Source of the DNA: a bacterium
Lineage (GTDB): Bacteria > Bdellovibrionota > UBA2428
DNA length: 64,000 nt
Assembly (NCBI GenBank): GCA_009991595.1
Contig: JAACVK010000029.1
Location: 1-64,000 of the forward strand
Direction of reading: 5' to 3'
Of this stretch, positions 1 to 8,095 are shown piece by piece (the stretch's first letter is position 1; the number at the start of each line of letters is the position of its first letter). Position numbers and translations under genes: made by a program. Under the pieces are notes generated by a model that was given only the letters and a program-made list of their open reading frames with translations, ran no database searches and was not told the DNA's origin.

Positions 1-180
1 GTTGATGTTAACTGCATTGACTGTGACGTTTGTAGAGAAACTGCCCCCAATAACTTCACTCAACAAGCTGACAAAGGTTATAGCTATGTTTACAAGCAAC
101 CTGAAAATCCTGAAGAGGAAGGTCAGTGCCAAGAAGCCATGGAGGCTTGCCCCGTCGAAGCCATAGGCAATGACGGCTGA
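1..180 (+). CDS. Ferredoxin, single [4Fe-4S] type (5' end outside window)
   Basis: Only the C-terminal 59 residues are in the window; the frame is open from base 1 to a TGA at 178-180. The visible part starts with C-x2-C-x2-C (CIDCDVC) and ends with an isolated Cys followed by Pro (EACPVEAI), the normal ligand set of a small one-cluster ferredoxin. There is a 30-residue spacer between the two halves and no second cluster motif. Such proteins carry single electrons in the cytoplasm; the partner cannot be told from here. The stop overlaps the ATG of the next gene by 11 nt, so the two are probably translationally coupled. Confidence 0.85.
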   Translation, partial: VDVNCIDCDVCRETAPNNFTQQADKGYSYVYKQPENPEEEGQCQEAMEACPVEAIGNDG

Positions 181-844
181 TTCTAGTCCTTGGATCGTCG
201 TTAGCGACTTTGATGGCACTATAACTACCGAAGACATCGGAAATGGCTTATGCCAAAAGTTTCGCTCTGAGCTTTTCACGAAAGTCATTCACCAATACGA
301 GCTAGGCAACATGAATTTACGTGCCGAGCAACACATCCTTTGGAAAGGCTTTCCACTTGGAGAGGCAGAATTCAAGAGGGAAGCTACCCAAATCGCTTCA
401 TTCCGCCCTCTAGCCAACGAATTTTTAGAAAAATGTGCCACCCACAAGATTCCAGTCTACATCGCTAGCTGCGGAATGCGCCCCTATATCGACGCAGTTT
501 TGTCAGCCCAAGCTTCGCCTAAAGCTCTACAGGCCATCAAAGAGATCCGCTGTAACGAAGTAGAATTTGACAAGGACTGCATTGTTAAGTTGATCACCCC
601 AATCGAGGACGAGAAAAACCCCCTTCCCTTTCACAAGGGAGAGTGGGCAAAGCAACTCAGCCAAAAACACGGTGGCTCAAAAGTCCTCATCATTGGAGAT
701 GGATCGAGCGATTTCTCGATGATTGATTCTGCCGACCAAATATATGCAACGCGCAAGCTCGCAAAAAAATGTAAGGAAAAAGGCCTCTCATTTACACCTT
801 TTGAAGACTTTGCCCCTCTGCTCGAATCACCGCTCTTTTCTTGA
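170..844 (+). CDS. HAD-IB phosphatase, MtnX/SerB-like
   Basis: A 224-residue cytoplasmic HAD-superfamily phosphatase. Motif I is DFDGT at residues 13-17 (nucleophile D13, acid/base D15), motif II is the Ser in IASCGM near residue 100, and motif IV is GDGSSD at 176-181. The TIT after motif I and the overall length are typical of the group containing MtnX (methionine-salvage phosphatase) and phosphoserine-phosphatase-like enzymes. No other methionine-salvage gene is nearby, so the substrate is open. It overlaps the ferredoxin gene by 11 nt and is probably cotranscribed with it. Confidence 0.8.
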   Translation: MTADSSPWIVVSDFDGTITTEDIGNGLCQKFRSELFTKVIHQYELGNMNLRAEQHILWKGFPLGEAEFKREATQIASFRPLANEFLEKCATHKIPVYIASCGMRPYIDAVLSAQASPKALQAIKEIRCNEVEFDKDCIVKLITPIEDEKNPLPFHKGEWAKQLSQKHGGSKVLIIGDGSSDFSMIDSADQIYATRKLAKKCKEKGLSFTPFEDFAPLLESPLFS

Positions 845-895
845 CGCACACCACCAGCCCTTCTCGACCGAACTAACGCTACAATAAAAAAACGC

Positions 896-1612
896 GTGAA
901 AAACAAAGCATTAAGCAGCCAACCCTTCGGCTACAAAAAGAAACCCCTCCGAGTCTATGCTGTGGCCTTCTATTTGCTTTTAGCTCCTTGGATAAACTTC
1001 ATTCTCTCCCTCAAGTTTCAGAAACAAGACCCAGGTTGGTATAACCCAGCGGTGTGGCTAGAGTATTTTGAAATGATGAGGCCCCGCCTACTCATTCTGT
1101 TGGCCTTAACACTGTCTTCAGGAGTTTTAGTTTTACTCGTTCGAAAAGCCTCCTGGGCTGTTGCCATTATCACCTTAGCTCTTGTGATTATCTACAATAT
1201 GACTTTCTTAGGAGGCATCCCATGGCAAGCGGTGCTCCTTCTTGCCTTTGTAGTCTTTACCCCTTTCAGAAAGCCCTATCTCAATCCAAGCTTGCGCTGG
1301 TGGGAACAAGCTCCTCGTTTTGATGTAGATCTGTTTGCAAGCATTCCCGAATCTCAAAGCAGAATCCACGTCTACGACATCTCGGAAGGAGGCTTACTGG
1401 GTGAGTTTCTAGGTTCTGCAAAACCCGATATGGACTCCATCTTCTACGTTGAGTTTGAAGGCGGCCCTAAAATTCTAGGCAAGGTAGTCCGTAGACAACA
1501 AGATAAATACATAGGACTTCATTTCGAAAAAGTATCTAAAGTTCAATTCAAACAACTCAAGAAATTTATCAAAAGCCTTCGGCGCAAAGGAGCTGCCGTC
1601 AGCAAAAGATAA
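896..1612 (+). CDS. Membrane protein with C-terminal PilZ-like domain
   Basis: 238 residues starting at GTG; no ribosome-binding site is seen and a TACAAT box lies at 880-885. Four hydrophobic segments (about 20-38, 63-82, 86-103, 108-123) are followed by a cytoplasmic domain at about 140-230. That domain contains DISEGG at 161-166 and, after a beta-rich stretch, YIGLHF at 205-210, the pattern of a PilZ domain. The usual upstream RxxxR c-di-GMP motif is not evident; the nearest arginines, R134 and R141, are seven apart. It could therefore be a non-canonical or non-binding PilZ. A link to the GGDEF protein at 23-25 kb is only a possibility. Confidence 0.6.
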   Translation: MKNKALSSQPFGYKKKPLRVYAVAFYLLLAPWINFILSLKFQKQDPGWYNPAVWLEYFEMMRPRLLILLALTLSSGVLVLLVRKASWAVAIITLALVIIYNMTFLGGIPWQAVLLLAFVVFTPFRKPYLNPSLRWWEQAPRFDVDLFASIPESQSRIHVYDISEGGLLGEFLGSAKPDMDSIFYVEFEGGPKILGKVVRRQQDKYIGLHFEKVSKVQFKQLKKFIKSLRRKGAAVSKR

Positions 1613-1619
1613 AACGGGA

Positions 1620-2354
1620 CTAGATTTGCTGCTGAGTAAGCAAATGAAACTCCAAAGGACAACAAGTAGCTGACAAGCCCAAAGCACACGAAACAGTTTT
1701 GGCCACATCTTCAGGATGAATCATCTTAGCTTTATCTAGGTTGGGCGAGTCTGGAATCAAAGGAGTGTCGACATAGCCTGGAGCAACAATTGAAACCTTA
1801 ACTCCATTTTCTCTAAGCTCAGGAAAAATAGACTTAACAAAACCATTTAAACCAAACTTACTGGCCGCGTAGGGAACCAAACCAGGACGCGCAAAATAGC
1901 CCGACTGACTAGAAATATAGATCAAAGATCCTTCTCTACGATCTCTCAGAAGCTCGGGAACAATTAAATGAGTCAACTTCATAGGCATGCGCAAATTCAA
2001 GTTGAGCATAGCATCCACAGCTTCCCAGCTGTGGCGCTCATAGGAAGTGGTGTGCATTCGCCCGCCCGGAAAGCCTCCCGCACAAAATATCCAGTTTCTT
2101 GGAAACTCTCCCAAATCCTCTAATTCATGAATAAAACTCTGGCATGCCTGATCATCCAGCAAATCACACGAGTGGAGCACACAAGAGGCCTCTAAAGTCT
2201 TAGCAAGCTCTTCAAGAGCCTCAAGATTTCGAGAAACTAAGTGAAGCTTTTTTACGCCACATTGACTTAGGCGCTCTGCGACAGCTTTGCCTATTCCCCG
2301 GCTAGCTCCGAGAACAACGACAGACTCAATATTTGATAGATCGTCCATGACCAT
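1620..2354 (-). CDS. Short-chain dehydrogenase/reductase (SDR)
   Basis: 244 residues, a classical-SDR length. The NAD(P)-binding loop is GASRGIG at residues 16-22, the structural CAGG element is near 91-94, and the catalytic Ser (about 148), Tyr162 and Lys166 (YAASK) are all present. An active cytoplasmic NAD(P)H oxidoreductase is expected. The substrate cannot be assigned: fatty-acid, polyketide and short-chain alcohol enzymes share this core. It converges with the PilZ-like gene (7 nt gap) and diverges from dsbD, its start lying 15 nt from the dsbD start. A second in-frame ATG two codons in is equally possible. Confidence 0.85.
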   Translation of the reverse strand: MVMDDLSNIESVVVLGASRGIGKAVAERLSQCGVKKLHLVSRNLEALEELAKTLEASCVLHSCDLLDDQACQSFIHELEDLGEFPRNWIFCAGGFPGGRMHTTSYERHSWEAVDAMLNLNLRMPMKLTHLIVPELLRDRREGSLIYISSQSGYFARPGLVPYAASKFGLNGFVKSIFPELRENGVKVSIVAPGYVDTPLIPDSPNLDKAKMIHPEDVAKTVSCALGLSATCCPLEFHLLTQQQI

Positions 2355-2362
2355 GCTTAACT
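2333..2362 (+). promoter_or_regulatory. Candidate sigma-70 promoter for dsbD
   Basis: TTGATA (2333-2338) is followed after 18 nt by TTAACT (2357-2362). The dsbD ATG begins 8 nt later and no Shine-Dalgarno sequence precedes it, so transcription would begin at or next to the start codon. The -10 match is weak (3 of 6). Confidence 0.3.
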
Positions 2363-2369
2363 AGGTTTA

Positions 2370-4088
2370 ATGAAGCTCTCCAGATTCGTCTACCAGTTTT
2401 TATCAACTGCATTTCTCTTCGCTTTGTTTCTGAACATTCCCCAATCTTTTGCTCAGACAAAAACCTATTCACTCGAAGACCTTCCCCGCCCCATAAAGAA
2501 CGCTGTGAGAGTCTCCTCTCGTTTAGAAAAATCTGCCCTCCAATCGGAGTTTGACAAAACCACAACAGGAAACTTAACCCTCGCCCTACAGTTAGAAACA
2601 CTCAACGACTACTACATTTACGAAGACAGCGTCATCGTTGAAACTCTGGACGATCCACACCTCCAAGGAGCCCACTGGGTTCTTGAAATCAAAGACAAAC
2701 CAAGCACTCAGACCTTCCTAGACCCAGTCTCGAAAAAATTAAAAAAAGCCTACCGTGGGCAATCTTTTTTTCTCATTCAAGCAAGCCTCAGTGGCGCCGT
2801 CTCAAAACCACTTCCACCCGACCACAAGATTCCTCTCCGAGTTCGATTTCAGGCTTGCTCAACCAGTCAGTGTTTACTTCCTGCCTGGTTAAAAGTTGAA
2901 ACGTTAAGCTCTCCCAACACTAAACAATCTCAAGAAAGCTCCACAGCTAATTTTAGCGATAAGATTAATCAATACTTTCGAGAAGCTCTCGAAAACAACC
3001 AATCTTCGAGACTTGAAATCTTATTTCTTTTGATGATCGCTGGGCTCCTAACGTCCTTCACCCCCTGCGTTTATCCACTCTACCCAATCACGCTAGGAAT
3101 TTTTGGCCGATGGGAGAAAACACTCCACTTCCCCGCTATTTTTCTCGTCGCTGCTTATTGTGTAGGAATGACCCTCAGCTATGCTTCTCTAGGAGTCTTT
3201 ACGCTACTCACCGGCTCCTTGTTTGCGTCGATTACGCAAACACCTCTTTTTTTGATTGGAATAGGCTCACTTATTCTAATTTCTGCCATCTTTTTCTCAG
3301 GCTTACTCAATTTTCCAATGCCAAGTTTTCTACAGAACTACATGAGCCACATTGGTGACGGCGCCGAGAAAAAAGGAACCTTTGCAAGCCTCATGGGGGC
3401 TCTCGGAATGGGAGCCAGCCTAGGGATTGTCGCAAGCCCTTGTGTAGGACCCGTTTTGGTTGCACTCCTTGCCTGGTTGAGCAATTCGATTGCTGCGGGA
3501 CAATCCTCTCCTTACGAAGGCTTTCTCCTTTTAAGCGCCTTTGGAGCCGGAATGAGTCTACCCTTTCTTATACTGGGCCACTTGATCCTTAAGATGAAGA
3601 TGAAAATTCAGATTGGACGCTTCACTCCCTTGATAAAATATCTTGGGACAGCCTTACTACTTGCCTCTAGCCTTATTTTCCTCATCCCTGGATTCCAACT
3701 TTTAAACCCTAAAAGCGAAAATGCGCACGCAGATTTTAAATTTGAAACTTTCACGCTAGAAACAGCTCCAAGCGATTCATGGAAAGTTCTAGATTTTCGA
3801 GCAGACTGGTGCACAGCCTGTATTCAACTAGAAAGAGAAACTTTCTCAAACCCCATCGTATCCACGCATTTTGAAAACAAAGTCTGGAGCTATGTTCAGG
3901 TGGACTTTACAAATATCGAAGAAAAACAACAGAAAATTGCCGAACAATACTCGGTCCTAAGTCTACCAACCGTTCTGTTTGTTTCACCTAGCGGAGAAAT
4001 ATGTAAAGCCACGAGCCTTCACACTTTTGAGAGCGCACGTGACTTTGACGAGCGTCTGCGAAGAACAAAAGAAAGCTGTGCCCCTTAG
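2370..4088 (+). CDS. dsbD: Thiol:disulfide interchange protein DsbD
   Basis: 572 residues with the full three-part DsbD architecture. A signal peptide ends near residue 29 (SFAQ). The periplasmic N-domain has the Cys pair C163/C168. The membrane domain has its two reactive cysteines in TPCVYP (C233) and SPCVGP (C358). The C-terminal thioredoxin-like domain has WCTAC (C481/C484). DsbD passes electrons from cytoplasmic thioredoxin across the inner membrane to periplasmic thiol proteins and cytochrome-c maturation. All six redox cysteines are present, so it should be active. It ends 4 nt inside the 3' end of the convergent YdcF-like gene. Confidence 0.95.
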   Translation: MKLSRFVYQFLSTAFLFALFLNIPQSFAQTKTYSLEDLPRPIKNAVRVSSRLEKSALQSEFDKTTTGNLTLALQLETLNDYYIYEDSVIVETLDDPHLQGAHWVLEIKDKPSTQTFLDPVSKKLKKAYRGQSFFLIQASLSGAVSKPLPPDHKIPLRVRFQACSTSQCLLPAWLKVETLSSPNTKQSQESSTANFSDKINQYFREALENNQSSRLEILFLLMIAGLLTSFTPCVYPLYPITLGIFGRWEKTLHFPAIFLVAAYCVGMTLSYASLGVFTLLTGSLFASITQTPLFLIGIGSLILISAIFFSGLLNFPMPSFLQNYMSHIGDGAEKKGTFASLMGALGMGASLGIVASPCVGPVLVALLAWLSNSIAAGQSSPYEGFLLLSAFGAGMSLPFLILGHLILKMKMKIQIGRFTPLIKYLGTALLLASSLIFLIPGFQLLNPKSENAHADFKFETFTLETAPSDSWKVLDFRADWCTACIQLERETFSNPIVSTHFENKVWSYVQVDFTNIEEKQQKIAEQYSVLSLPTVLFVSPSGEICKATSLHTFESARDFDERLRRTKESCAP

Positions 4089-4690
4089 AAGACACTGTCT
4101 ACAGAGAATCGAATCGCGAAACTTTTAAGATACTCTGACAGAAAAATCTGCCAGCCAGTCAAGGAAGTCCACCACGAGTGAGGATCAAAATTTGGACTCT
4201 CAACGGCATCGAAATAAATCTCAATCTTGCGCTCAGGCCATCTTTCGAGCTCCCGCTCAATCAATTGAGAAGCACGTGCCAAGTGATACTGAGAAGTCAC
4301 CAGTAAAACGCTATCAAAATCATGTCGTTCAAGAATAGAGCGAATCTCCTTGGCATTCTCGGGCGTGCTTCTAGAGAGCCTTCCCAAGATGATTCTAGAA
4401 TGAAATATCTCAGGAAGTGGCTCCATTCCATTGGCCAGCAAAATATCTTCTAAAGAAACATCTTCGGCAATGCCTGAAATAAATAGGTTCTCTCCCTTGC
4501 CCTCTAAAAGCAGCTCTACTCCGCGCTTGATTCTGCCCACTCCACCGGTGAGCACAACAACGACATCAACCTTTTGGGAAGGGACGACCATTTGAGGTCC
4601 TCGGAAAAAATCTCTATGGAACTGAAGAACATCGAAGCACAGCAACCCAATAAAAATTAAGACACTTCCGAAAAAAATAAATGGCTTCAA
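4085..4690 (-). CDS. YdcF/ElyC/SanA-family (DUF218) membrane-anchored protein
   Basis: 201 residues. A short hydrophobic N-terminus (about 4-22) acts as a signal anchor and is followed by a DUF218 fold: VVVLTGGVGRIKRGVELL at the first strand-loop and LLVTSQYHLARAS in the middle, the two signature blocks of the family. Members of the SanA/ElyC group affect envelope barrier function and lipid-carrier metabolism, but the reaction is unsettled, so no reaction is assigned here. The gene lies 10 nt downstream of the RidA fusion gene and is probably the last gene of that minus-strand unit. Confidence 0.75.
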   Translation of the reverse strand: MKPFIFFGSVLIFIGLLCFDVLQFHRDFFRGPQMVVPSQKVDVVVVLTGGVGRIKRGVELLLEGKGENLFISGIAEDVSLEDILLANGMEPLPEIFHSRIILGRLSRSTPENAKEIRSILERHDFDSVLLVTSQYHLARASQLIERELERWPERKIEIYFDAVESPNFDPHSWWTSLTGWQIFLSEYLKSFAIRFSVDSVF

Positions 4691-4700
4691 AAAAATCTCA

Positions 4701-5327
4701 CTATCGAATGGCTATCGCATCAACTTCCACTAAAACTCCTTTTGGAAGCTTAGCCACCTCAACACAAGCTCTAGCAGGAAATGTTTTGCAAGCTTCAAAA
4801 TATTTGGAGTAAATTGCATTTACCTTGGCAAAATCATCCATGCTTGCCAAAAAAACCGTGGTTCTAACAATGTCATCCCAACCCAATCGAGCTTCTTCTA
4901 GGACAGCGTGTATATTCTTAAAAACTTGATCGGCTTGTTGCTCTACGCCACCAGAAACAACTTCCATAGTTGTGGGATCAAGAGGGATTTGTCCCGACAA
5001 AAAAACCATACCGCCTTTTTCAACAGCTTGTGAATAAGGGCCAATAGCCTCTGGGGCTCCTTTAGTTGCAATTGCTTTCTTTTCCATTCCCAAAACCTCT
5101 CCTTCAACATTCTTTCGATTCTTTAGTTTCACTTCCGAAACTATTTGTATCCTATAGTCCTCAAACAAATTCTTAAAGTTTTCCTTAAGAAAATCTCGCG
5201 GCACTTGCACCGAAGAAAGAGTTTTTGCAACCTTATCCTCGGCATTAAAATAAACATCGGCTCCAAGACTTACGGCTTTTCTCAAAAGCTCATTAATCTT
5301 TAACTTAGGATCTTCTCCTTGAGACAT
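4701..5327 (-). CDS. RidA-family deaminase with N-terminal helical extension
   Basis: Residues 81-208 are a complete RidA/YjgF protein: APEAIGPYSQAV near the start, FLSGQIPLDP in the middle and PARACVEVAKLPKG near the end, including the Arg that binds the imine substrate. RidA hydrolyses reactive enamine/imine intermediates from PLP enzymes. Residues 1-80 are a separate charged helical segment resembling the small phasin-like proteins common in this kind of genome. The two parts are one open frame, but Met81 (5087) has a strong ribosome-binding site, so free RidA of normal length (128 residues) may also be made. The next gene upstream ends 2 nt away. Confidence 0.85.
   Translation of the reverse strand: MSQGEDPKLKINELLRKAVSLGADVYFNAEDKVAKTLSSVQVPRDFLKENFKNLFEDYRIQIVSEVKLKNRKNVEGEVLGMEKKAIATKGAPEAIGPYSQAVEKGGMVFLSGQIPLDPTTMEVVSGGVEQQADQVFKNIHAVLEEARLGWDDIVRTTVFLASMDDFAKVNAIYSKYFEACKTFPARACVEVAKLPKGVLVEVDAIAIR
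5085..5104 (-). promoter_or_regulatory. Internal ribosome-binding site for RidA domain
   Basis: On the minus strand AAGGAGAGG (5104-5096) precedes an in-frame ATG (5087-5085) by 8-11 nt, inside the longer open frame. The ATG is exactly where ordinary RidA proteins start. This supports independent translation of RidA from the fused gene. Confidence 0.6.
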
Positions 5328-5329
5328 GA

Positions 5330-5773
5330 TTATAATCTCCGCTTAGTTTCTTCATGAAAGTCTTTTACCGCACCCGGAAGAGACTTCTTAATTAAATTCT
5401 TTAAAATAAAACCTGGAACCGTAAAATTAAACTCTACGTCGAGACTATAGTTAACATGGGTCTTAGAGTCACCCTGCGCCGTCAGCTCCCATGATCCATT
5501 GTTCTTCTTGAACAAATCTCCACTTTTTAGGGTCCACCAAACTTTAGCCGTATGGGAGCTTTCATTAAACTCTCTATGAACCTCAATATCGTATTCAATT
5601 CGCTTAATCATCTCTAGATCCATATGAACTGAAATGAAATCATCATTTTCCTCTAATATCTGACTCGCTTTAACTCCGCTGGCGAACTTAGAATAATTTG
5701 AAAAATCTAAAATCGTCTCATAAAATTTCTTCAAAGGAACATCAATCACTGCTTCATGTTTAGCTTCTGCCAT
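5330..5773 (-). CDS. SRPBCC/START-like (polyketide cyclase family) protein
   Basis: 147 residues with the alternating strand and helix pattern of the SRPBCC lipid-binding fold: an N-terminal strand ending in VPLKKFYETILDFSNYSKF and a long C-terminal helix (GAVKDFHEETKRRL). It resembles the coenzyme-Q-binding/cyclase branch, whose members bind hydrophobic ligands; no catalytic residues can be named. The gene is 2 nt upstream of the helical-RidA gene and 8 nt downstream of the RibD-C gene, so all are one unit. Confidence 0.75.
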   Translation of the reverse strand: MAEAKHEAVIDVPLKKFYETILDFSNYSKFASGVKASQILEENDDFISVHMDLEMIKRIEYDIEVHREFNESSHTAKVWWTLKSGDLFKKNNGSWELTAQGDSKTHVNYSLDVEFNFTVPGFILKNLIKKSLPGAVKDFHEETKRRL

Positions 5774-5781
5774 ACTACCTC

Positions 5782-6429
5782 CTAAAAGCGCAAAGCACCT
5801 TGCACCTTATAATTCAAATAAAGTTCGTTTTTCACCTTTTTTGCCTTAAGCAAAGTAAGTTGCCGCAATTTTTTAAACTCTGGACCATCCACTAAAAGAG
5901 GATTGGAAGCTCCCCCTAAAATCTTGGGAGTCAAAGTAAGGTTGATCTCATGCAAGCACTGCGCCGCCAAAAACTCCCACATGATCTTACCGCCGCCTTC
6001 AACCAACACATTTTTCACACCTAAGGACTTCAAATGCGAAAGCACCAGAACAGGATTAACCCCAGTCTTACCGGCAATCTCCACAAAAGCTCTTCCCTTC
6101 GAACTCTTTATAGCCTCAAGATACCCTTGCCCGGTCGTAAAAATAAAACGTTTTACATCTGCATCCTTCCAAAATGGCATGTTAGCAGGAAGCTTTCCAC
6201 TTCGAGTAAGCACAACATTAAAAGGCTGTTCTCGACCCGCAGCTTTTCTAAGTCTGGCAGTTGTCTTCATAACCCTCAAAGTTTCAGCACCAAAAACAAT
6301 GGCCTCACTTTTAAGACGTAACCTTTGCATCATTTGGCGATCAAAAGCCGTCCCCAACGGCAGACTAGGTTTTTTCGCCAAGGCAATTTTTCCGTCTAGA
6401 GAGCTTGCGAGATTCGAGAAAACTCTCAA
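5782..6429 (-). CDS. RibD C-terminal-domain (DHFR-like) reductase
   Basis: 215 residues covering a stand-alone RibD_C domain. The N-terminus is NLASSLDGKIAL, the middle LVEGGGKIMWEFL is the cofactor-binding glycine loop, and TPKILGGASNP lies near the end. In riboflavin synthesis the domain reduces the ribosylamino-pyrimidine with NADPH. Stand-alone copies without the deaminase domain often have unassigned substrates, and no other rib gene is here, so the role is left open. Its start codon overlaps the end of the 5'-nucleotidase-like gene by 4 nt (translational coupling). Confidence 0.8.
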   Translation of the reverse strand: MRVFSNLASSLDGKIALAKKPSLPLGTAFDRQMMQRLRLKSEAIVFGAETLRVMKTTARLRKAAGREQPFNVVLTRSGKLPANMPFWKDADVKRFIFTTGQGYLEAIKSSKGRAFVEIAGKTGVNPVLVLSHLKSLGVKNVLVEGGGKIMWEFLAAQCLHEINLTLTPKILGGASNPLLVDGPEFKKLRQLTLLKAKKVKNELYLNYKVQGALRF

Positions 6430-7907
6430 TGAAAGCCTCGGTTCTTCTTTAGGTATCGCTCCACAACTTCTTCTGTCTTAAAGCCAAACCTAAACGCGAC
6501 TCGGCTGATATCTCTACCCAACCAACGGTTGGATCGACCGAGCAAATAAGAATCAACCGCAACTTTTAGACTACGCCGTTTATTTTTCACTTCTAACTTA
6601 CAGTCATCCGTGCCGGCACCAACAAGCTTTCCACCCGCAATGTATAAATCAGATCCGTCATCTAGTTCTGGATTCTTTTCTCGTTTAGAGGCGGCGCAGA
6701 GAGAACTCTCAAGGCTAGAGAAAGACCAATCTAAGCCCATAATATTATTGTTATAGGGTGCGGCCAAGAAAAGCTTCTCCCTATCGAGAGCGCCCGGTTG
6801 AAGGCCCGACTTAATGGCACCAGAGTTGAGTAAAGCAAGATCAGTGTGAGTAGAGTTCCTCATAGCCTCTGCAATCCATTCCCCCACTTCAGTTTGCGAC
6901 AAACCGCTCGGCAATTGCGCTATCACTTCTCGAGCCTTCGGAGCATATCGAGCATACAAATCTTCTACCAATTTTAAAACAACCCCATCCTGCTCTACAC
7001 TCTCATCCACCTTAATGAATTTATGGGAGCTATAGAAAAGCTGCACCTCGGAATTAACAGAGAACTCAAAGCGACCAATGCTTTCGCCATAAGGCGCAGC
7101 CTGAGCAACCGGAGCACAAGCTGTGGAATCAAAGTTTTCTACATGATCGTCAGCAGAAATGAAGGCTAGAGACTTTAGACCTTCCTGCGAACATGCATCT
7201 GCAGCAAAACCTAGGTCATCTTCCCAGCGTTGGTGATGCACCCATAAGACCGGCGCGATTTGCGACTTCTGAGCCCAAGAAGCCCAGTCTCGATCGTTGA
7301 TCACTTCTTTGATTTTAATTTTTGAAGAACGAGGGATCTCGCGCCCTGTATAGGGGTTTCTAACCCACGAAAAAAGCCAAAACTTAGCCCCTGATTTAGG
7401 GCCGCGGTAAAAGTATTCCTCTTTCCAACTCGCAGAGGGGGAGGTGGTGCTGGTGGTTACATTGGAACTAACCCAAGGTATCTTAGAATACTTTGCAATC
7501 TCGGCAATCCCGCTTTGGCCACGATAGAGCTCAGCATTCCCCAAAACAGCTAAATCGATTCCAACGCTAGACAACAAAGCCAGGCAAGCTCGATCCTTTG
7601 TATTACGACAAGGTAGGTTGCCTTTATCAACAACGTCGCCTGGAGCAATAACCACAACATCCGTCTTAGGGCCGGCCTTTGCTCTTTCTTCTTTGATCAA
7701 ATGAGCAATCCGGGCATAGCCACCGCGCCCTTGTGCGCCTACATCTATGTGTCCATGAAGATCTCCAAGATGAAGAAGCACAAGCCTTGAATCATTAGGA
7801 GAGATCGGTTTTGAACTCTGCTTCTCGGCCCCGGTAGTCTCACAAGCGGCTATAAGAATCGCGCTTAATACAACAAACAAACTAAGTGTAAAATTCCTGT
7901 GCTGCAT
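6426..7907 (-). CDS. Lipoprotein of the 5'-nucleotidase/metallophosphatase family, degenerate active site
   Basis: 493 residues. The signal peptide ends in a lipobox with Cys22 (ILIAAC). The metallophosphatase domain retains GDLHGH (48-53) and GDVVDKG (90-96), but the usual GNHE motif reads GNAE (123-126), losing the catalytic His. The late GHxH motif is also altered (ADDH). The C-terminal half shows the nucleotidase domain with LLNSGAIKSGL. It is probably a periplasmic or outer-membrane lipoprotein that still binds nucleotide-like ligands; activity is doubtful. First gene of the minus-strand unit running to 4085, with 4 nt overlap to the RibD-C gene. Confidence 0.75.
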   Translation of the reverse strand: MQHRNFTLSLFVVLSAILIAACETTGAEKQSSKPISPNDSRLVLLHLGDLHGHIDVGAQGRGGYARIAHLIKEERAKAGPKTDVVVIAPGDVVDKGNLPCRNTKDRACLALLSSVGIDLAVLGNAELYRGQSGIAEIAKYSKIPWVSSNVTTSTTSPSASWKEEYFYRGPKSGAKFWLFSWVRNPYTGREIPRSSKIKIKEVINDRDWASWAQKSQIAPVLWVHHQRWEDDLGFAADACSQEGLKSLAFISADDHVENFDSTACAPVAQAAPYGESIGRFEFSVNSEVQLFYSSHKFIKVDESVEQDGVVLKLVEDLYARYAPKAREVIAQLPSGLSQTEVGEWIAEAMRNSTHTDLALLNSGAIKSGLQPGALDREKLFLAAPYNNNIMGLDWSFSSLESSLCAASKREKNPELDDGSDLYIAGGKLVGAGTDDCKLEVKNKRRSLKVAVDSYLLGRSNRWLGRDISRVAFRFGFKTEEVVERYLKKNRGFH

Positions 7908-8095
7908 GAGCTAAACCCTAGCACGAAGATTTCCCGCTTGCTAAGGGCCAAACTGTATAAAGAGTGAGCAAAGGAACACCCAGCTAGCTTTAAAAGCGAC
8001 CATAATATAGACACATTGTTAAATTTTGGTGAAGAACGACGATTTCTTTTTGTCTTTTGCGTTAATGCCCTTAGTCTGAATTTAACGGGGGAGCT

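Noticed and set aside
5903-6481. Plus-strand open frame of 192 codons
   Set aside because: Antisense to the RibD-C and nucleotidase-like genes, both supported by family motifs.
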